A DNA stretch of 64,000 nt from Microvenator marinus (GTDB lineage Bacteria; Myxococcota_A; Bradymonadia; Bradymonadales; Bradymonadaceae). Made by a program: the position numbers and the translations under genes. Below, piece by piece: positions 49,559 to 58,613 of the stretch (its first letter is position 1; every line of letters begins with the position of its first letter). The stretch covers positions 3,868,001-3,932,000 of the forward strand of contig NZ_CP042467.1 of the NCBI RefSeq assembly GCF_007993755.1, given 5' to 3'. The notes under the pieces were generated by a model. It made no database searches, had not been told where the DNA came from, and saw only the letters and a list, made by a program, of their open reading frames with translations.

Positions 49559-49888
49559 CTAGCGACTGAGAAGGCGCCTTGTGAGCAAAGCCTGCATGTC
49601 CCGTCGTCCATCGGCTACTAGCAACACTTCGACACGTTCTTCGTCTCCGATTGTATAGATGACTCGGTAAGGTTTGAAGAATACCTCGCGATAGTTGAAT
49701 ATCCCGAGTTCCTTAAGTTCGTTTGGATGGGCTCCACGACTCGGCAATTCGGCAAGAGCCTCGCAAGCATCCAGGATGCGGGCGATCACATGCTGAGCGG
49801 CCTCTAAAGAGTCATACTCTCCAATATATTCAAAGATCTCCTCAAGGTCAGCCAACGCAGAGCTCGTGAGAACCACTTCGTACATCAT
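49559..49888 (-). CDS. RelE/ParE-family toxin
   Basis: 109 residues; two consecutive ATG codons (49888 and 49885) could start it. Features of the ParE/RelE plasmid-stabilisation family: VVLTSSALADLEEIFEYI, then RILDACEALAELPSRGAHP and YREVFFKPYRVIYTIGDEERVEVLLVADGRRD. Toxins of this type block gyrase or cleave mRNA; gyrB lies nearby, but that may be chance. The start is two bases after the antitoxin stop and has no good ribosome site, so translation is probably coupled. Confidence 0.9.
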   Translation of the reverse strand: MMYEVVLTSSALADLEEIFEYIGEYDSLEAAQHVIARILDACEALAELPSRGAHPNELKELGIFNYREVFFKPYRVIYTIGDEERVEVLLVADGRRDMQALLTRRLLSR

Positions 49889-49890
49889 GG

Positions 49891-50157
49891 CTAGGACTTA
49901 TTGGCAAAGTGTGAACGCACATCTTCAATGCCAACAACCTCCCCTTTTTCAACCTGCTCCTTTCCAAGTGCTAAAATCCTTAAAAGCGCAAGTGTTTCCT
50001 GCATAGCCTCAAAGCTCTTGATATCCTGCACGACACACTTTGCCTCTCCATTCTGAGTTATCACAAGCGGGGTCTTATCGTGCTCAAAATTTCGGATTAC
50101 TTCAGAGGCGTTAGCCTTCAGATAGGTGATGGGTTTGACATGGGTTGATAGCTTCAT
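49891..50157 (-). CDS. Phd/YefM-family antitoxin
   Basis: 88 residues from ATG 50157, preceded by AAGGAGG; longer in-frame starts would run through the promoter. The Phd/YefM fold is clear: VKPITYLKANASEVIRNFEHDKTPLVITQNGEAKCVVQDIKSFEAM. It should bind both the toxin and its own promoter. A palindrome 30 bases upstream is the likely operator. Gene order antitoxin then toxin is standard. Confidence 0.9.
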   Translation of the reverse strand: MKLSTHVKPITYLKANASEVIRNFEHDKTPLVITQNGEAKCVVQDIKSFEAMQETLALLRILALGKEQVEKGEVVGIEDVRSHFANKS

Positions 50158-50186
50158 CTTTGCCTCCTTTCTATAACCGATTTTAG

Positions 50187-50198
50187 ACCAAATTTGGT
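50187..50198. promoter_or_regulatory. Likely operator of the toxin-antitoxin operon
   Basis: ACCAAATTTGGT is a perfect 12-base palindrome 30-41 bases before the antitoxin start. A TAAAAT hexamer follows it on the minus strand, so a bound repressor would block the promoter. Confidence 0.55.
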
Positions 50199-50240
50199 TT
50201 GACAGGAAGCTTTGTCTCGCGGTTAGCGCAAAGACTCTTT

Positions 50241-51251
50241 TGCGACCCCGACACAGATCCGGACGATTGTGAATGCCCATCTGGTCAATGCACAAGCCAG
50301 CTGATCTCGCATTTGCCGACGACCGATGATCCAGCACTTGTTAGGCAACAGAGCAACTTAACCACGAACTAGGATTCCTCAGAACAAGCATGGAAAGTGG
50401 ACGCCAGCGTCACCGATATGAAGACCGGCGTGATTCGTGTCACGCCCAACGCGGGAATTTATGCGAACACGGGCGCGTTCTACGAGTATATGAGCACACT
50501 TTTGGGCGCCACCATGCCAAATCAGCTAGCTGTAGACGGAACACTTTTCCCTCCAATCATCTTGGAGCAAAACGGTGTGTCTCATAGGCTCAACGAGACC
50601 ACTGAACGGTGGGATCTGCTGCAAACTCGCAATATCATTTTTGACATGATGCTCGCCCCAGACGGCAGCGTCACGATTGATGGCGTGCAACTCTACATAT
50701 TCCGCACGGATATCAACTGTGCTGGTAGCGACACAAAATCCTATGCTGAACAACAAGACGGCCCACTCTTGGCAGCACAATGTTCCGTAGCCGAATTCGA
50801 TCAAAACCAATTGGACGATGGCACATCCTCAGAGGGATTTGGGCCCTGTAAACGTCTCGATATCGAGAAGTTCAACTGTATACTCTTAGAAATGTATGCC
50901 CAGACCAGCGTTGAGACAATGGACACGACATTCCAGATACCTGTTGCCGTTGAATGCTCCGGAATCTGGCCCTCCAACTGGCCTTCGACTCTAGAATATT
51001 GCGACTTTACGACAGGTACGATTAGGCGGCCACGCGTCCAGATGGACGAAATCTTGATGGACAGTTTTCTATTCTTTTCGTTCGGCCCTTGGTCTTACCC
51101 AAGAACGAACGTGTATGAGTCGGTACAACTGAGTACTAAGGACCACGGAATCTGTACGAATTCGGTTGCCGAGTATCAGTCATCCTACGTCGTCCGCCCT
51201 AAGACGCGAGACGGCAATTACAATGTTTCGGAAGATCAGTGCCGATTTTAA
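50241..51251 (+). pseudogene. Surface-protein gene interrupted by a stop, 5' end lost
   Basis: From 50373 the frame is open for 292 codons: DSSEQAWKVDASVTDMKTG to the stop at 51251; a GTG at 50397 could start it but has no ribosome site. Directly upstream in the same frame lies CDPDTDPDDCECPSGQC and TSQLISHLPTTDDPALVRQQSN, ending in TAG at 50370. The upstream part has no start codon with a signal peptide and runs into the antitoxin promoter. The best reading is a lipoprotein or secreted Cys-containing protein whose 5' end was replaced by the toxin-antitoxin pair and which then gained a stop. Six Cys are in the main part. Family unknown. Confidence 0.5.
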
Positions 51252-51267
51252 GGGTAGGAGGCCCAGA

Positions 51268-52587
51268 TTGAGGCTCTCAACGACAGGTCGAATACCACTA
51301 ACGGGCGCCCTTTTCTTAGTCCTTGGCGGGTGTGTGGATTCCGACGACCCCATACAGGTTCCGGATCCCATCACATATGATCCACAAACCGAGATTATCC
51401 TTGACCCTGGCTCGGTCTCAAGTCTGGGGCAACCGGTTGGGGAAAACAAGCAAGACCCTAAACTCTGGGCGACGGAGAGAGAATGTAAGGCCGAGACGAT
51501 TGCCTGGACAATGAAGCAAGGGCCGTTTGAGATCGTTGAGAGACTTTCGGAACGTGCCCATATGACGGCGTCAGAGTTCCTGGGTGGTGGTCCCCCGCTC
51601 GCTTCCGATATTTACGAATTATCGTTAGTTCTTCCACACCCCAAACATCAGGCGGGCCTGACGACTGATGGAACGTTTCAAACCCATATTTTGTATGCGA
51701 ATCCGGGAGATGACGTGGAAATCTCCACCTATCATTGGGCTCCGACATCGTTCGGAAAACTGGGGGAACTCGGGTATACGGTACTTGTGAACTACAGGCC
51801 AACTTCAACGACGCATACACTCTGGGATCATGGACGCGACGAGATTCTGGAAGAAGTAGAGGACTCAGGGTGGTCATTTACTCGGCGTTCTAACATCAAC
51901 ATTGTGGACCTCAAGATTGGAGCGAATAGCTTTGCCAAGCCCGGCGCTTACGATGTCACTGTCTTGATAACACATCACGTGGACCACAAGGTCTACAATG
52001 GCCGCACTGACCGATTTACAGTTTTGTACGGCGGATACACGCTCAAGGAAGAGATTTGTGTTCGGGAAGCGCTGGAGGAGCCAGCAACGGATTTTGAGCG
52101 AGAGATGGGACGCAACACCAAATGGCTCATAGGCGCTTTTGAACGCGATTCCGGCTCCACTCGCTACGCTATGACCCACCCGGATGGCGGGGTTTGGGTC
52201 GACTGGTCGTTGTTTCGGTTTTGGGTCAACAAGCCGCGCATCGTTGCGCTTGTTCCGTTGGTGGATTCTAGGCCTGCCGCTGACCCCGTCTATACGTGGT
52301 CAGGGGGGAATGAAGGCATCGGCAATGACAGTATCACCGAGATATTAGAGAAGGTTGATGACCGCGGTTCGTTCTGGCTAGATATCGATGGTCGAGACAA
52401 GAACGATGTTATGATGATGGCGATTCCCGACCCCTTCTTGCCAAGAAGAAATCTAGATGGAGAAGTCTTTTATGATGTTGGTCTCCACCGCCACAGACAC
52501 TCCAACATCCTATCCGTTTCGAGCTTCAGAGACGATAGTGACCGCTGCGACCCTCAAGTGGGCCCTTGCATCGAGTGGGGTTATTGA
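51268..52587 (+). CDS. Lipoprotein of unknown function
   Basis: 439 residues from TTG 51268, chosen because AGGAGG lies six bases upstream and the result is a perfect signal, LRLSTTGRIPLTGALFLVLGGC. Upstream starts would overlap the preceding pseudogene. The mature protein is mostly beta-like with segments VLITHHVDHKVYNGRTDRF and WVDWSLFRFWVNKPRIVALV. No domain is recognised. The last seven bases overlap the convergent gene. Confidence 0.7.
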   Translation: MRLSTTGRIPLTGALFLVLGGCVDSDDPIQVPDPITYDPQTEIILDPGSVSSLGQPVGENKQDPKLWATERECKAETIAWTMKQGPFEIVERLSERAHMTASEFLGGGPPLASDIYELSLVLPHPKHQAGLTTDGTFQTHILYANPGDDVEISTYHWAPTSFGKLGELGYTVLVNYRPTSTTHTLWDHGRDEILEEVEDSGWSFTRRSNINIVDLKIGANSFAKPGAYDVTVLITHHVDHKVYNGRTDRFTVLYGGYTLKEEICVREALEEPATDFEREMGRNTKWLIGAFERDSGSTRYAMTHPDGGVWVDWSLFRFWVNKPRIVALVPLVDSRPAADPVYTWSGGNEGIGNDSITEILEKVDDRGSFWLDIDGRDKNDVMMMAIPDPFLPRRNLDGEVFYDVGLHRHRHSNILSVSSFRDDSDRCDPQVGPCIEWGY

Positions 52588-53918
52588 CCGGAAGAATTCG
52601 CGCGTACTCCACGTTCAAATTCTGGGAAGACCACGCACGTTGAAGAAACCTCGGGGTCTATGGTGCCACCGAACTCGGCGAGTAGCCGGGCTGGGATTTC
52701 GGACTCCAGGACGTGATCTTGAGGCGTGGTACGCCACTGCTTCAAGAGTTCCACTCCCATCATCCTTCGCTGCCATTCCGATAACTTCACACGCCAGTGT
52801 CTTATCCTGACCAAGAAGAGGGTGCCAAGAAAGAGCGCGGGCCAGAGTCCAGCGCCCCTGGACATGAGTGTGTCGAAGTCCGCCTCAAGATTCGTTGGAA
52901 AGGCTGGGTAAAGTGGGTGGGCGATGATGGTGATGCTGCCCAGAAAGAGGGTGCCCCAGAAGACGATTTGGAGCCATCGGCCTTCGTGGCCAAAGAGTTT
53001 GGGTGGGCGAGGCTCGGGCGGCTTCTCGGGCTTCTTTGTTTCTTTGAAGGTTCCGAAGTTAAAGGAGATCGCGCCCGTGTCGGAGATCTGGATATCGCCG
53101 CCATAATGGAGAACAAGCTGCGTCAACTCGGACCACGCCTCGGCACGATTCATGCCGAAGCCGACCATCACGTCGTCGATGGTGATTGTGCCTCGATGCC
53201 AGGCCAGGAGTTGCCACGAGCGTTTGGCGTCGTGCCGCCACGAGGGGCGTTGGCCCAGAAGGAAGTCCTTGAGCGTCTCAAGGAGCTCATTGGAGGCACT
53301 ATCTTCAGACTTAGAAATCTCGCGCACCTGCCATCCCCAGAACATCAGGAGAACCAGACCAAAAGTGGCGAAGCCCACAAACGAGCCCAGCTCTTGATGG
53401 CGGTCCCACGCGTCCCAGCCGAGGTGAATCATGGTGAAAGCAAAGACCGGGAGATAGACCATGGCCAGCCCGAAAAGACTCCCAAAACAGGTGATCATCG
53501 CAAAAGGTATCGCAACCACACCGAGGGCAACCAGCAGCCATGAGATAGGTGGGCTCCAATACGTGGATGCATGCAAAAGGCCGAGCGAGGGCATCGAAAG
53601 GATCAGGACCGAAGGCGTGAGCACGGCCATCAGGACGTAGAACAAAACCGTGTCGAGCGCGCGGTTTTTCGGCGGTGGGTTGATGGTCTGAAAGGCGAAG
53701 ACCAGCTCCGAATCGCGGTCCAGGGTGACGCGTGCTGGCGACCATCGGCTCAAGGCCAGGAGCGCGTGTTCGGCCGCAACCTGGGAGAGGGTGGTCTGCG
53801 CGGCGAGCTCCGCGGCGGTCAGCGTGAGGCCCTCTTGGGGTTGGCGACGTAGGAACTCGTAGGCCAGAAATGTGGCCTCGCGCGAATCTTCGGCTGGATC
53901 GAAGTGTTTTAGGGCCAT
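52581..53918 (-). CDS. Multi-pass membrane protein with winged-helix-like N-terminus
   Basis: 445 residues from ATG 53918; the open frame extends upstream but overlaps the divergent ppiC gene. Residues 15-60 (LTLTAAELAAQTTLSQVAAEHALLAL) resemble a winged-helix DNA-binding or protein-binding domain. Then come about four membrane segments (90-190), a second HTH-like soluble domain (TIDDVMVGFGMNRAEAWSELTQLVLHYGGDIQ) and two more membrane segments, ending in a third helical part. Such repeated wHTH-membrane proteins occur in myxobacteria. The role is unknown. Confidence 0.65.
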   Translation of the reverse strand: MALKHFDPAEDSREATFLAYEFLRRQPQEGLTLTAAELAAQTTLSQVAAEHALLALSRWSPARVTLDRDSELVFAFQTINPPPKNRALDTVLFYVLMAVLTPSVLILSMPSLGLLHASTYWSPPISWLLVALGVVAIPFAMITCFGSLFGLAMVYLPVFAFTMIHLGWDAWDRHQELGSFVGFATFGLVLLMFWGWQVREISKSEDSASNELLETLKDFLLGQRPSWRHDAKRSWQLLAWHRGTITIDDVMVGFGMNRAEAWSELTQLVLHYGGDIQISDTGAISFNFGTFKETKKPEKPPEPRPPKLFGHEGRWLQIVFWGTLFLGSITIIAHPLYPAFPTNLEADFDTLMSRGAGLWPALFLGTLFLVRIRHWRVKLSEWQRRMMGVELLKQWRTTPQDHVLESEIPARLLAEFGGTIDPEVSSTCVVFPEFERGVRANSSGQ

Positions 53919-53967
53919 TTCTTTGTTATAAGCGTGCGTCGCTGGTTTGGCGGCTGAGGTGAAGACG

Positions 53968-54996
53968 ATGAAAGGACTATATTCTAGAATTGGTTGCGCA
54001 CTGCAAGTCCTTCTTTTTAGCGCGATGCTTTTGGGTTGTCCGCCGACTAAGCCCTCCGAGTCTGGGCGCGTGGAAGCGCCGCCGCGTGGGACCGAGAGCA
54101 AGGAGGCGGTCGCCGTGGTCAACGGCGAAGAGCTTACGATGACGGAGTTCGAGCGGCGGATCGAGGGCCTGAACCCGTACGCACGTGCCCGCTACTCGAG
54201 CACCGAGGCGAAGCTCGAGTTTTTGGACGCGCAGGTGGAGTTCGAGATTTTGGCCGACGTGGCCGAGCGCAAGGGATACGGCGGTCGCCCCGAAGTGATG
54301 CACGCCATCAAGGAGGCCATGGTCAGGCATTATCTGGCCGAAGAGCTCCGAAAGCGTGTGAGCATGCGCGATATCACCGACGACGAGATTCGCCAGGCGT
54401 ATGAGAAGGACCCGACGGCTTTCCACAAGCCGCGTGCGCGCAATGTCGCGCTGATCGGCGCGGATCAGGCCAAAACGGTGGAGGGTTTGAGGGAGATTAT
54501 CGAGGCCGGCACGTATGAAGAGCCCGTGCAAAAGCTCAATATGCTGCGGCGCCTTGCGGACGCGCACCATTTTGATCCCGCTCTCAAACGAAAGGGCGGC
54601 GAGCACGGCTGGGTTGAAGATCCCGCCTCGCCGCTCGCCAAAAATGAGGGCCTCAATGCCACGCTCGCCAAGCACGTCTTTGGTTTGAGCGAAGTGGGCG
54701 AGGTCACGCCGGTCTTTGGGCACGCGGGCAAGTTCTATATCGCGACGTTCATTGAGGAGCAGGCCGCCAATGTGCGCGGCCTCGAGGACGTCAAAGACGA
54801 GATTCGCGAGAAACTCTACACCAAACGCCGCGAAGAGGAGCGCCAGCGCATCATCGCCGAGGCGCAAGAGGAAGTGGAAGTTACGGTGAATCGTGAGATT
54901 TTGGAGAAGGTAGAGCCGCCGGATTCGGCCGAGAAGACCTTGGAGCGTTTACTCCAACAAGGGAATAAGGTACCGGTTCGTGACCTTAAGGAATGA
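53968..54996 (+). CDS. PpiC/parvulin-type peptidyl-prolyl isomerase lipoprotein
   Basis: 342 residues from ATG 53968, seven bases after GAGGTG. The signal ends SAMLLGC. A SurA-like N-terminal chaperone part (VAVVNGEELTMTEFERRIEGL, then EFEILADVAERKGY) precedes a parvulin segment (PRARNVALIGADQ to LSEVGEVTPVFGHAGKFYIATFIEE). The rotamase active site is only partly kept. It helps outer-membrane protein folding in the periplasm. Stop and next start overlap in ATGA, linking it to surA. Confidence 0.88.
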   Translation: MKGLYSRIGCALQVLLFSAMLLGCPPTKPSESGRVEAPPRGTESKEAVAVVNGEELTMTEFERRIEGLNPYARARYSSTEAKLEFLDAQVEFEILADVAERKGYGGRPEVMHAIKEAMVRHYLAEELRKRVSMRDITDDEIRQAYEKDPTAFHKPRARNVALIGADQAKTVEGLREIIEAGTYEEPVQKLNMLRRLADAHHFDPALKRKGGEHGWVEDPASPLAKNEGLNATLAKHVFGLSEVGEVTPVFGHAGKFYIATFIEEQAANVRGLEDVKDEIREKLYTKRREEERQRIIAEAQEEVEVTVNREILEKVEPPDSAEKTLERLLQQGNKVPVRDLKE

Positions 54997-55970
54997 CGAT
55001 GCGACGAATTAGAATTTTTGCGTTGGTGGTGGGACTCTTGATGTGTTGGTCGGGCGCGCTCAGTGCCGAGATCATCGACCGCGTGATGGCGCGCGTGAAC
55101 ACTGAGATTATCACCTTGCACGATGTGCGAATGTCCGCGATTCCGTTTCTGCTACAGAACGGCATGGACCCGGGCATGATGGAGGATCCGTCTCAGCGTG
55201 CTGAGATTTTGGAGGCCACCCTGAACGACCTCGTGGAGCGGCAGCTTTTGGCTCAGGAGGCCAAGAAGATCGACTACAAGATCGAGGATTCGGAGCTCGA
55301 TAAATGGCTTGAGTACACGCGCTCGCAACAGAATCTGAGCGAGGAGCAGTTCAAACAGACCATCGAGCAATACGGCATGCCGTTTTCGGCATATCGCGAA
55401 ATGGTGAGGGCGAATCTGCTCAAGGTACGTATGGTCAACATCAAGGTCGGCTCGCAGGTCACCATCACCGACGAGGACGTAGATGCACTCTATCGCGAGC
55501 GATACGGCGAGGATGGTGGTGCGGTGGTCTACCGAACTATTGCCCATATTCTCAAGCGTCCTGCGGATAACTCGCCGCAAGCCAAGCGCGCACTCGTTGC
55601 AGAGTTGGCGGCGCTCAAGGCAAAGATCGATGGTGGGGCTGATTTTGGAGACGTAGCCGCCGAAGAGAACCAGGGACCGTCTTCGGATAACCGTGGGCTA
55701 CTCGGTACGTACCGTGCCGCGGATCTGGACCCGAGCTTTGCGACGCCTGCGTTCGCGCTGGAAGTCGGCGAAATCTCGGATCCCGTTGAGACTGCGTTTG
55801 GCTTCCATATCATCAAGGTTCTGAGCGAGGAAAAGCGCGAGAATCCCGATGTGGAGCAGAAGAAAGAGGCGTTGCGCGGCGAGCTCCGTCAGCGCGAGCT
55901 CGAGCGGCTTTTGAAGCAGTATATGTCGCAGCTTAAGACGCGCTCATTTGTTGAGGTTCGAAAGTTTTGA
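54993..55970 (+). CDS. surA: SurA-type periplasmic chaperone and prolyl isomerase
   Basis: 325 residues with a signal peptide cut after about LSA (residue 25); ATG 54999 is an alternative start. The SurA N-domain is clear (IIDRVMARVNTEIITLHDV, DLVERQLLAQEAKKI), followed by one parvulin domain (YRTIAHILKRPAD, FGDVAAEENQGPSSDNRGLLGTY, ALEVGEISDPVETAFGFHIIKVL). E. coli SurA has two parvulin domains, so this is the shorter form. It guides beta-barrel proteins to the outer membrane. Overlaps pdxA, as in many proteobacteria. Confidence 0.9.
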   Translation: MTMRRIRIFALVVGLLMCWSGALSAEIIDRVMARVNTEIITLHDVRMSAIPFLLQNGMDPGMMEDPSQRAEILEATLNDLVERQLLAQEAKKIDYKIEDSELDKWLEYTRSQQNLSEEQFKQTIEQYGMPFSAYREMVRANLLKVRMVNIKVGSQVTITDEDVDALYRERYGEDGGAVVYRTIAHILKRPADNSPQAKRALVAELAALKAKIDGGADFGDVAAEENQGPSSDNRGLLGTYRAADLDPSFATPAFALEVGEISDPVETAFGFHIIKVLSEEKRENPDVEQKKEALRGELRQRELERLLKQYMSQLKTRSFVEVRKF

Positions 55971-56938
55971 GCCGGCCAATCCTTGCGCTATCAGCAGGGG
56001 ATCCGGCGGGCATCGGGCCTGAGATTATTCTGAAAGCCCTGTCCACGCCCCACCTGGAGTTTGAGCCTTTGGTGGTGGGCTCCGAGGAAGTTTTCCGGCA
56101 TCTATCCAAAAAGCTTGGGATTCAGCAGAGCTTTGAGGTTTTAGACGTCTGCGAGGGCCTAGACCCCGATGCGGTCCTGCCTGGGCAGGCGAGCGCGACG
56201 AGTGCGGAGATTCAGGAGCGTACGTTTGCGCAGGCGCTTGATTTGGTAGATTCGGGGCGTGCCGATGCGATTGTAACGGCGCCGTGGACGAAGTCTTTGC
56301 GTCCATTGATCGGGCTTGAGGCCAGCGGTCATACGGAGATTTTGGCTGCTCGGTACAATGCGCCCAATCACGTGATGATGTTGGCGGGTCCGAGGCTTCG
56401 AGTGGCTCTTGTGACTACGCACCTTGCCTTAAGAGCCGTGCCGGATGCGGTTGTCGGACCAAAGATTGAGCGTGTGGTGCGCACCTGCGTTGAGGATCTC
56501 GCTCGTTTTTTTGGGGTTACTCGGCCGAAGATTGCGATGCTCGGGCTCAACCCTCATGCGGGCGAGAACGGCCATATGGGGATGGAGGAGATCGAGACGA
56601 TTACGCCTGCGATCGAGCGATTGCGGGCCCAGATGCCGGACGTAGCATTAAGCGGGCCGCACCCAGCCGATACGCTCTTTGCCAAGTTTCACGGGCAAGA
56701 GGCGCCCTATGACGCCGTGATTGCGATGTACCACGACCAGGGGCTCGTGGGACTCAAGTCCATTCATTTTGGGCAGGCCATCAATATCACGCTCGGCCTG
56801 CCGATTCTGAGGACGTCTGTGGACCATGGGAGCGCGTGGGATATCGCGTGGCAGGGGCGGGCGAACGCGGAATCGATGCGCTACGCCATGGATGCCGCGG
56901 TGGAGTGTGCGCGGCTGAGGAGCGAGTATGCGCGTTAA
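55967..56938 (+). CDS. pdxA: 4-hydroxythreonine-4-phosphate dehydrogenase
   Basis: 323 residues from a TTG in a TTGA overlap with surA. NAD-dependent step of pyridoxal phosphate synthesis. Conserved metal and substrate residues sit in SAGDPAGIGPEI, TAPWTKSL, SGHTEIL, LVTTHLALRAVP, GLNPHAGENG, YHDQGL and RTSVDHGSAWDIA. The surA-pdxA order is known from E. coli and relatives, which supports both calls. Confidence 0.96.
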   Translation: MSRPILALSAGDPAGIGPEIILKALSTPHLEFEPLVVGSEEVFRHLSKKLGIQQSFEVLDVCEGLDPDAVLPGQASATSAEIQERTFAQALDLVDSGRADAIVTAPWTKSLRPLIGLEASGHTEILAARYNAPNHVMMLAGPRLRVALVTTHLALRAVPDAVVGPKIERVVRTCVEDLARFFGVTRPKIAMLGLNPHAGENGHMGMEEIETITPAIERLRAQMPDVALSGPHPADTLFAKFHGQEAPYDAVIAMYHDQGLVGLKSIHFGQAINITLGLPILRTSVDHGSAWDIAWQGRANAESMRYAMDAAVECARLRSEYAR

Positions 56939-57024
56939 CATTGCATTTCTTGTGCAATTTTGCAGCTTAGCCTTGTAAATTCCTCACGCTTCTGTATCAC
57001 TTGGGCTGTAATTTATCGCCCACA

Positions 57025-57037
57025 CTGTAATTTACAG
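57025..57037. promoter_or_regulatory. Dyad before the CheY-like gene
   Basis: CTGTAA-T-TTACAG is a perfect dyad, and the related half-site CTGTAATTTA lies 19 bases upstream (57006). Both are in the 117-base gap after pdxA, close to the start at 57056, where a repressor could act. Confidence 0.4.
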
Positions 57038-57055
57038 GGTGGAAGAGAGGCGTCT

Positions 57056-57385
57056 GTGCGAGTTTTAGTAGTAAGTCCATCGAAGACGTTTCAACGGACT
57101 CTAAAAGAAGGGCTCGGAGCCATGGTTCAGGTGGTTACGGCCGCGTCAGTCACGGCAATGCTCGATTGTTTGAGGGCCGTGGCATTCGATATGGTGATCT
57201 ACGACGCGGGACTCGGCCCCGTGCGCGAATCGGCCGTTCGTAGTGTGCAACGGGTAGAGCGATTCATCGTGGTTGCGAATCGCGGTGAAGAAGAAGGCCT
57301 TTGCTGGTCTGACGAAGTCATCCAGAAGCCCATTGATTCGGGAGTGATTCACGAGTCCATCTTCAAGATGCTCGAGTTCGCCTGA
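57056..57385 (+). CDS. CheY-like receiver domain protein
   Basis: 109 residues from GTG 57056, preceded by GAGAGG; the longer open frame crosses the operator region. The outline RVLVVSPSKTFQRTLKEG, then FDMVIYDAGLG (phosphoacceptor-site Asp), FIVVANRGEE and VIQKPIDSGVIHESI (conserved Lys-Pro) is that of a response-regulator receiver. The acidic pair at the end of the first strand is replaced by Ser-Pro, so metal binding and phosphorylation are doubtful. No output domain is present. Confidence 0.65.
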   Translation: MRVLVVSPSKTFQRTLKEGLGAMVQVVTAASVTAMLDCLRAVAFDMVIYDAGLGPVRESAVRSVQRVERFIVVANRGEEEGLCWSDEVIQKPIDSGVIHESIFKMLEFA

Positions 57386-57480
57386 TTCCTGGTGGACTTT
57401 GAGTGCCCCCTATCTTTTGATCGAAGGCGGGACCCCTGCTACCTTGTTGTTCAGGAAACGAACTAGTCTTGGAGGTGCCA

Positions 57481-58545
57481 TTGAATGCGGTGCTAATCCT
57501 GCTCTTTATCTCAATTTTTGCGGCAAACGGCTGTTCTTCTGATGGAAAAGGAACTCAGGGCGCTGGAGGTGTGGATATGCCAATCGACACTCAACAAGAT
57601 CAAGGCGAGGAAGACGCAACTTCTTCGCCCGATCAAAGTGTTGATATGGTGCCAGAACACGATCATGGCGCGCCTGATCAAGCCGAAGACATGGAGCCCA
57701 CTCAAGGGTTTGAGGTTGTTGAGGCTGGCAGGGTTATTGATCCAAACGTCCTCTACGAGTGCCAATGCCCCAATCCGCAAGACGCATGTACACCCCGAGG
57801 ATCCTGTGTTCATGTGGAGTCGGGGTCATGCTCAATTCAGCGCCCCGAAGAGTGTCCTGAGGGCTACGTGTGTCTGGATACGAACCAGTGTTTCTCCGAA
57901 ACCGGTCGCACAGCTACATGTGAACGCGACGAGGATTGTCCGTTCTACATGAGATGTGACCATCGTGGACTATGTATCGACTTCTGGACCTGTGACTCTC
58001 ACACGGAGTGTCCCAATGGGGAGATTTGCCTGTACTACCAGGAGGACGGCTTCTCTCAGGTTTGTGACTCCCCGGGGCCAAAGGTTGGTGGAGAAAGTTG
58101 TCTAACAGGCTACGAGTGTGAATCGGGAGAATGTAGCTTAGGTCAATGCCGTCAAGCTTGTTTGAAAAATCAAGATTGCCCGGATGATTTCATTTGCTCG
58201 GACGGTTCTGGCACTTGCACTGAGTCGCCCTCGAGGCGAAGTGAGTGTCCGGAAGGAGCGATTTCGGCCAGCATATGTTTGCCAGATACAAGCCTCTGTT
58301 ACGAGTCTTCTCAATGTGGCCAAGGGTTGGACTGTGTGGTGAAAAAAGGTGGCAAGCTTGGAGTTTGTGAGACGGTTTCCGATCCGAGCCCGTGCAAGCC
58401 CAACGAAGTCTCGGTGCCAACTCAACCTGATGTTTGTTTCCTCAAAGAGCGATGCAACGCAAACCAGCCTTGTCCCACCAACTACGAGTGTACCCGTCCC
58501 GACATTGAAGGATTTGTTCACTCTTGGTGCGCACGTACGCGTTAG
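57481..58545 (+). CDS. Cysteine-rich lipoprotein
   Basis: 354 residues from TTG 57481, four bases after GGAGGTG. The signal ends IFAANGC (Cys18). An Asp/Gln/Glu-rich linker follows (about 20-80). The rest has about 35 cysteines in units like CERDEDCPFYMRCDHRGLC, CLKNQDCPDDFICSDGSGTC and CNANQPCPTNYEC, the Dickkopf-like C-x(4-6)-C-P-x(2-5)-C pattern of many myxobacterial surface proteins. It is likely a disulphide-rich protein displayed on the outer membrane, possibly for adhesion. No enzyme motif is seen. Confidence 0.75.
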   Translation: MNAVLILLFISIFAANGCSSDGKGTQGAGGVDMPIDTQQDQGEEDATSSPDQSVDMVPEHDHGAPDQAEDMEPTQGFEVVEAGRVIDPNVLYECQCPNPQDACTPRGSCVHVESGSCSIQRPEECPEGYVCLDTNQCFSETGRTATCERDEDCPFYMRCDHRGLCIDFWTCDSHTECPNGEICLYYQEDGFSQVCDSPGPKVGGESCLTGYECESGECSLGQCRQACLKNQDCPDDFICSDGSGTCTESPSRRSECPEGAISASICLPDTSLCYESSQCGQGLDCVVKKGGKLGVCETVSDPSPCKPNEVSVPTQPDVCFLKERCNANQPCPTNYECTRPDIEGFVHSWCARTR

Positions 58546-58613
58546 GTTGTCGAGTTCGCTTGATTCCACCTGCCCATCAGGTACCTTATTGCAGCTAAAT
58601 GCGAGGAGGTCTG

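Noticed and set aside
53977-54867. Minus-strand frame of 296 codons
   Set aside because: Antisense to the PpiC lipoprotein, with His/Arg-rich low-quality translation.
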